Assembly: GCA_030158185.1 (NCBI GenBank)
Contig: JAOATP010000213.1
Span: 1 to 33,651 of the forward strand
Reading direction: 5' to 3'
Source: Propionicimonas sp.
GTDB lineage: Bacteria > Actinomycetota > Actinomycetes > Propionibacteriales > Propionibacteriaceae
DNA length: 33,651 bases
In this document: positions 32,306 through 33,651 of the stretch, piece by piece
Numbering within the stretch: the first letter of the stretch is position 1
Layout: every line of letters begins with the position of its first letter
The notes under the pieces: generated by a model
What the model saw: the letters and a program-made list of their open reading frames with translations, nothing else
The model's database searches: none
Told to the model about the DNA's origin: nothing
Made by a program: the position numbers and the translations under genes

Positions 32306-32646
32306 ATGTGATTGCAGAAGCACAGGTCGACCGGGTGTTCCACGCACTGGCCGACCGGACACGACGTGACATCGTCGTCCGGTCGATGCAGGCGCCACGC
32401 TCGGTCACCGAGCTGTCGCGTGCCTACTCGATGAGCTTCGCAGCGGTCCAGAAGCACGTTGCGGTGCTCGAGCAGGCCGGGCTGGTCACCAAGGAACGCA
32501 GTGGCCGGACGCAGCTGGTGCGCGGCAACCCCGAGACCGTGCGGCGAGCCGCGGCGCTCCTTGAGCAGTATGAGGCGCTCTGGCTCGAACGCGCAGGGCG
32601 GATGCGGGACATCCTCACCACCGACAACAGGAAGGAACAACCGTGA
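32296..32646 (+). CDS. ArsR-family winged-helix repressor
   Basis: A 116-residue regulator with the family start VDRVFHALADRTRRDIV and the winged helix-turn-helix SVTELSRAYSMSFAAVQKHV (36-55) followed by LEQAGLVTKERSGRTQLV. It lacks the metal-binding cysteines of ArsR/SmtB, placing it in the subgroup paired with SRPBCC/AHSA1 genes. ATG 32296 is chosen over an in-frame ATG at 32242 because the shorter protein begins as the family does, and because the palindromic operator and a -10-like box leave no room for an upstream start. It overlaps the next gene by four bases. Confidence 0.85.
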   Translation: MVVDVIAEAQVDRVFHALADRTRRDIVVRSMQAPRSVTELSRAYSMSFAAVQKHVAVLEQAGLVTKERSGRTQLVRGNPETVRRAAALLEQYEALWLERAGRMRDILTTDNRKEQP

Positions 32647-33131
32647 CCCTCGTCACCACCTCGAAAGACCTCGACGCCCTCACCATGGTCGTCGTCGCGG
32701 AGTTCGACGCCGGCATCGAGCAGGTCTGGCAGCTGTGGGCCGACCCGCGCAAGCTCGAGCGCTGGTGGGGCCCGCCGGAGTGGCCGGCCACCTTCACCCG
32801 TCACGACCTGGTGACCGGCGGTGAGTCCCGGTACCACATGACGGGTCCGGACGGGGAGCAGCCCGGCGGCTACTGGCAGATCGCTGAAGTCCAGGAACCG
32901 ACCCGCTTCGTCGTGCGCGACGGGTTCACGGACGAGGCGGGAAACCCCGCTCCCGGTGACCCGGTGACGATGGAGGTCATGCTTGACGAGAAGCCCGGCG
33001 GCACCCGGATGACCCTCACCAGCACCTTCGCCTCTGCCGAACAACTCGACGAGATGGTGAAGATGGGGATGGAGGAGGGACTCGCAGGAGCGATCGAGCA
33101 GATCGACGGTGTGCTCGCCGAAGCCGCATAG
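32643..33131 (+). CDS. SRPBCC / AHSA1 (START-like) domain protein
   Basis: A 162-residue helix-grip protein of the AHSA1 family: VVVAEFDAGIEQVWQLWADPRKLERWWGPPEWPATF at the start (residues ~17-52), then GGYWQIAEVQEPTRFVVRDGF and MTLTSTFASAEQLDEM near the end. Such proteins enclose a hydrophobic cavity and bind an unknown small ligand. The GTG start overlaps the ArsR stop (GTGA), so both come from one message and the protein is probably controlled by the ArsR repressor. No enzymatic residue can be named. Confidence 0.88.
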   Translation: MTLVTTSKDLDALTMVVVAEFDAGIEQVWQLWADPRKLERWWGPPEWPATFTRHDLVTGGESRYHMTGPDGEQPGGYWQIAEVQEPTRFVVRDGFTDEAGNPAPGDPVTMEVMLDEKPGGTRMTLTSTFASAEQLDEMVKMGMEEGLAGAIEQIDGVLAEAA

Positions 33132-33232
33132 GAAAATCTCAGGCGCGCCGACGTGCGTTTCCCCCTAACGGGTGACTACACTTCCAGTAGGTGTTTTGCC
33201 AATGGCAAGTCCTTTAGGGATAGGGGACTCAG

Positions 33233-33260
33233 GCCCCGCCTCCTCAACAGGAGGCGGGGC
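33233..33260. terminator. Strong terminator hairpin
   Basis: Perfect 12-base arms GCCCCGCCTCCT / AGGAGGCGGGGC around a CAAC loop, followed on the plus strand by AAAGCCTTTTC with a short T-run. It lies between the convergent SRPBCC gene and the beta-galactosidase gene and may serve both. The rest of the 33132-33303 gap shows no gene; a small stem (TTGCCAATGGCAA) lies at 33196-33208. Confidence 0.75.
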
Positions 33261-33303
33261 AAAGCCTTTTCTGGGGCCTTTCGTGCCCACCTCCGCCGTG
33301 ACG

Positions 33304-33651
33304 TCAGCCGGCGACCTTGAGGTGCACCGAAATAGCGAACGGCCTGGGCCACAGCTGGTGCTCTGCTGTGACATCGGGCCCGCAGGAGCGGGAACCCAGG
33401 CCGTGCTGGAAGGCGTCGAGGTACAGGTGGGTTGCCCCCGGCACCGGCAACTCATGGGGATGGCGGGCCGCCGCCAGCTCCTCTGCGCTGTAGCGCGACA
33501 GCGTGAACCCGGGACGGTGCCCCGCGGCCTCGTTCGTCACGATCGTGAGCGTCGGCAGGTAGGAGCCGGTGATCGTCAGCTCGCGCAGGTCGGCACGGTG
33601 GCCGGTCTCCTGCGGGACGGCGTAGGCCACCCCCAGTTCGTCGATCGGCGC
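33304..33651 (-). CDS. lacZ: Beta-galactosidase (GH2, LacZ-type), C-terminal part only
   Basis: The last 115 residues of a gene that continues past the right edge of the window. PQETGHRADLRELTI matches the (P/Y)QExGxRxDxR strand of the LacZ C-terminal beta-sandwich (Bgal small-chain domain). HELPVPGATHLYLDAFQHGLGSRSCGPDV is the highly conserved signature near the C-terminus of large GH2 beta-galactosidases, and the protein ends shortly after it as expected. The catalytic domain is outside the window. Truncation is due only to the window edge. Confidence 0.88.
   Translation of the reverse strand, partial: APIDELGVAYAVPQETGHRADLRELTITGSYLPTLTIVTNEAAGHRPGFTLSRYSAEELAAARHPHELPVPGATHLYLDAFQHGLGSRSCGPDVTAEHQLWPRPFAISVHLKVAG

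Noticed and set aside
33165-33455. A 96-codon minus-strand frame overlapping the lacZ 3' end and the terminator
   Set aside because: It is in another frame of the conserved LacZ C-terminus, passes through the terminator stem and has no family resemblance.

Overview
The window is GC-rich, gene-dense DNA with many GTG/TTG starts, short or overlapping gene junctions and several apparently leaderless genes. This points to a high-GC Gram-positive actinobacterium. A succinyl-CoA:acetate-type CoA-transferase (955-2466), a complete propanediol-utilisation (Pdu) microcompartment locus with a PocR regulator, and TreY/TreZ/GlgX trehalose-glycogen genes fit a propionic-acid bacterium (Propionibacteriaceae). 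The family-level placement is inference. No rRNA, tRNA, insertion sequence, CRISPR array or prophage was seen.

Left third (1-14184), mostly housekeeping and carbohydrate genes: a hexose-6-phosphate mutarotase-like epimerase; the CoA-transferase with a strong terminator; a secreted seven-repeat RCC1-type beta-propeller protein; a HAD phosphatase divergent from a TetR regulator; a small four-helix membrane protein; a single polypeptide carrying both TreY and TreZ; a family 2 glycosyltransferase; and GlgX/TreX. GlgX debranches glycogen, TreY isomerises the chain end and TreZ releases trehalose, so these genes form one glycogen-to-trehalose module.

Middle (14277-29811), the Pdu bacterial microcompartment (BMC). 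A long minus-strand operon reads pduA-B-C-D-E-G-H-K-J-L-eutJ-flavoprotein-N-O-P. Divergent from it on the plus strand is pduU-pduV; converging on that from the right is pocR-pduQ. PduCDE (B12-dependent diol dehydratase, kept active by PduGH) makes propionaldehyde inside a shell of PduA/B/J/K/N/U. PduP oxidises it to propionyl-CoA, PduL makes propionyl-phosphate and recycles CoA, PduQ makes 1-propanol and recycles NAD+, and PduO adenosylates cobalamin. Compared with the Salmonella locus, pduF, M, S, T, W and X are absent here, while an eutJ-like chaperone gene and an uncharacterised flavoprotein are inserted. That flavoprotein has an N-terminal helix resembling a BMC targeting peptide and a C-terminal segment resembling the N-termini of EutT and EutQ. 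It is the least understood part of the window.

Right end (29941-33651): an orphan PemK/MazF-like protein, a multi-pass GT-C-like membrane protein, an ArsR regulator whose palindromic operator overlaps its own start codon, an AHSA1/SRPBCC protein translationally coupled to it, a strong terminator hairpin, and the 3' end of a beta-galactosidase gene that runs out of the window.

The Pdu locus is a recognisable system rather than a new one. The points worth a second look are the flavoprotein, the acidic-tailed PduK, the altered PduJ pore, the pduE/pduG hairpin, the PocR/Pdu promoter palindromes and the natural TreY-TreZ fusion. All family assignments are by eye from motifs and remembered homologues; no search was run.
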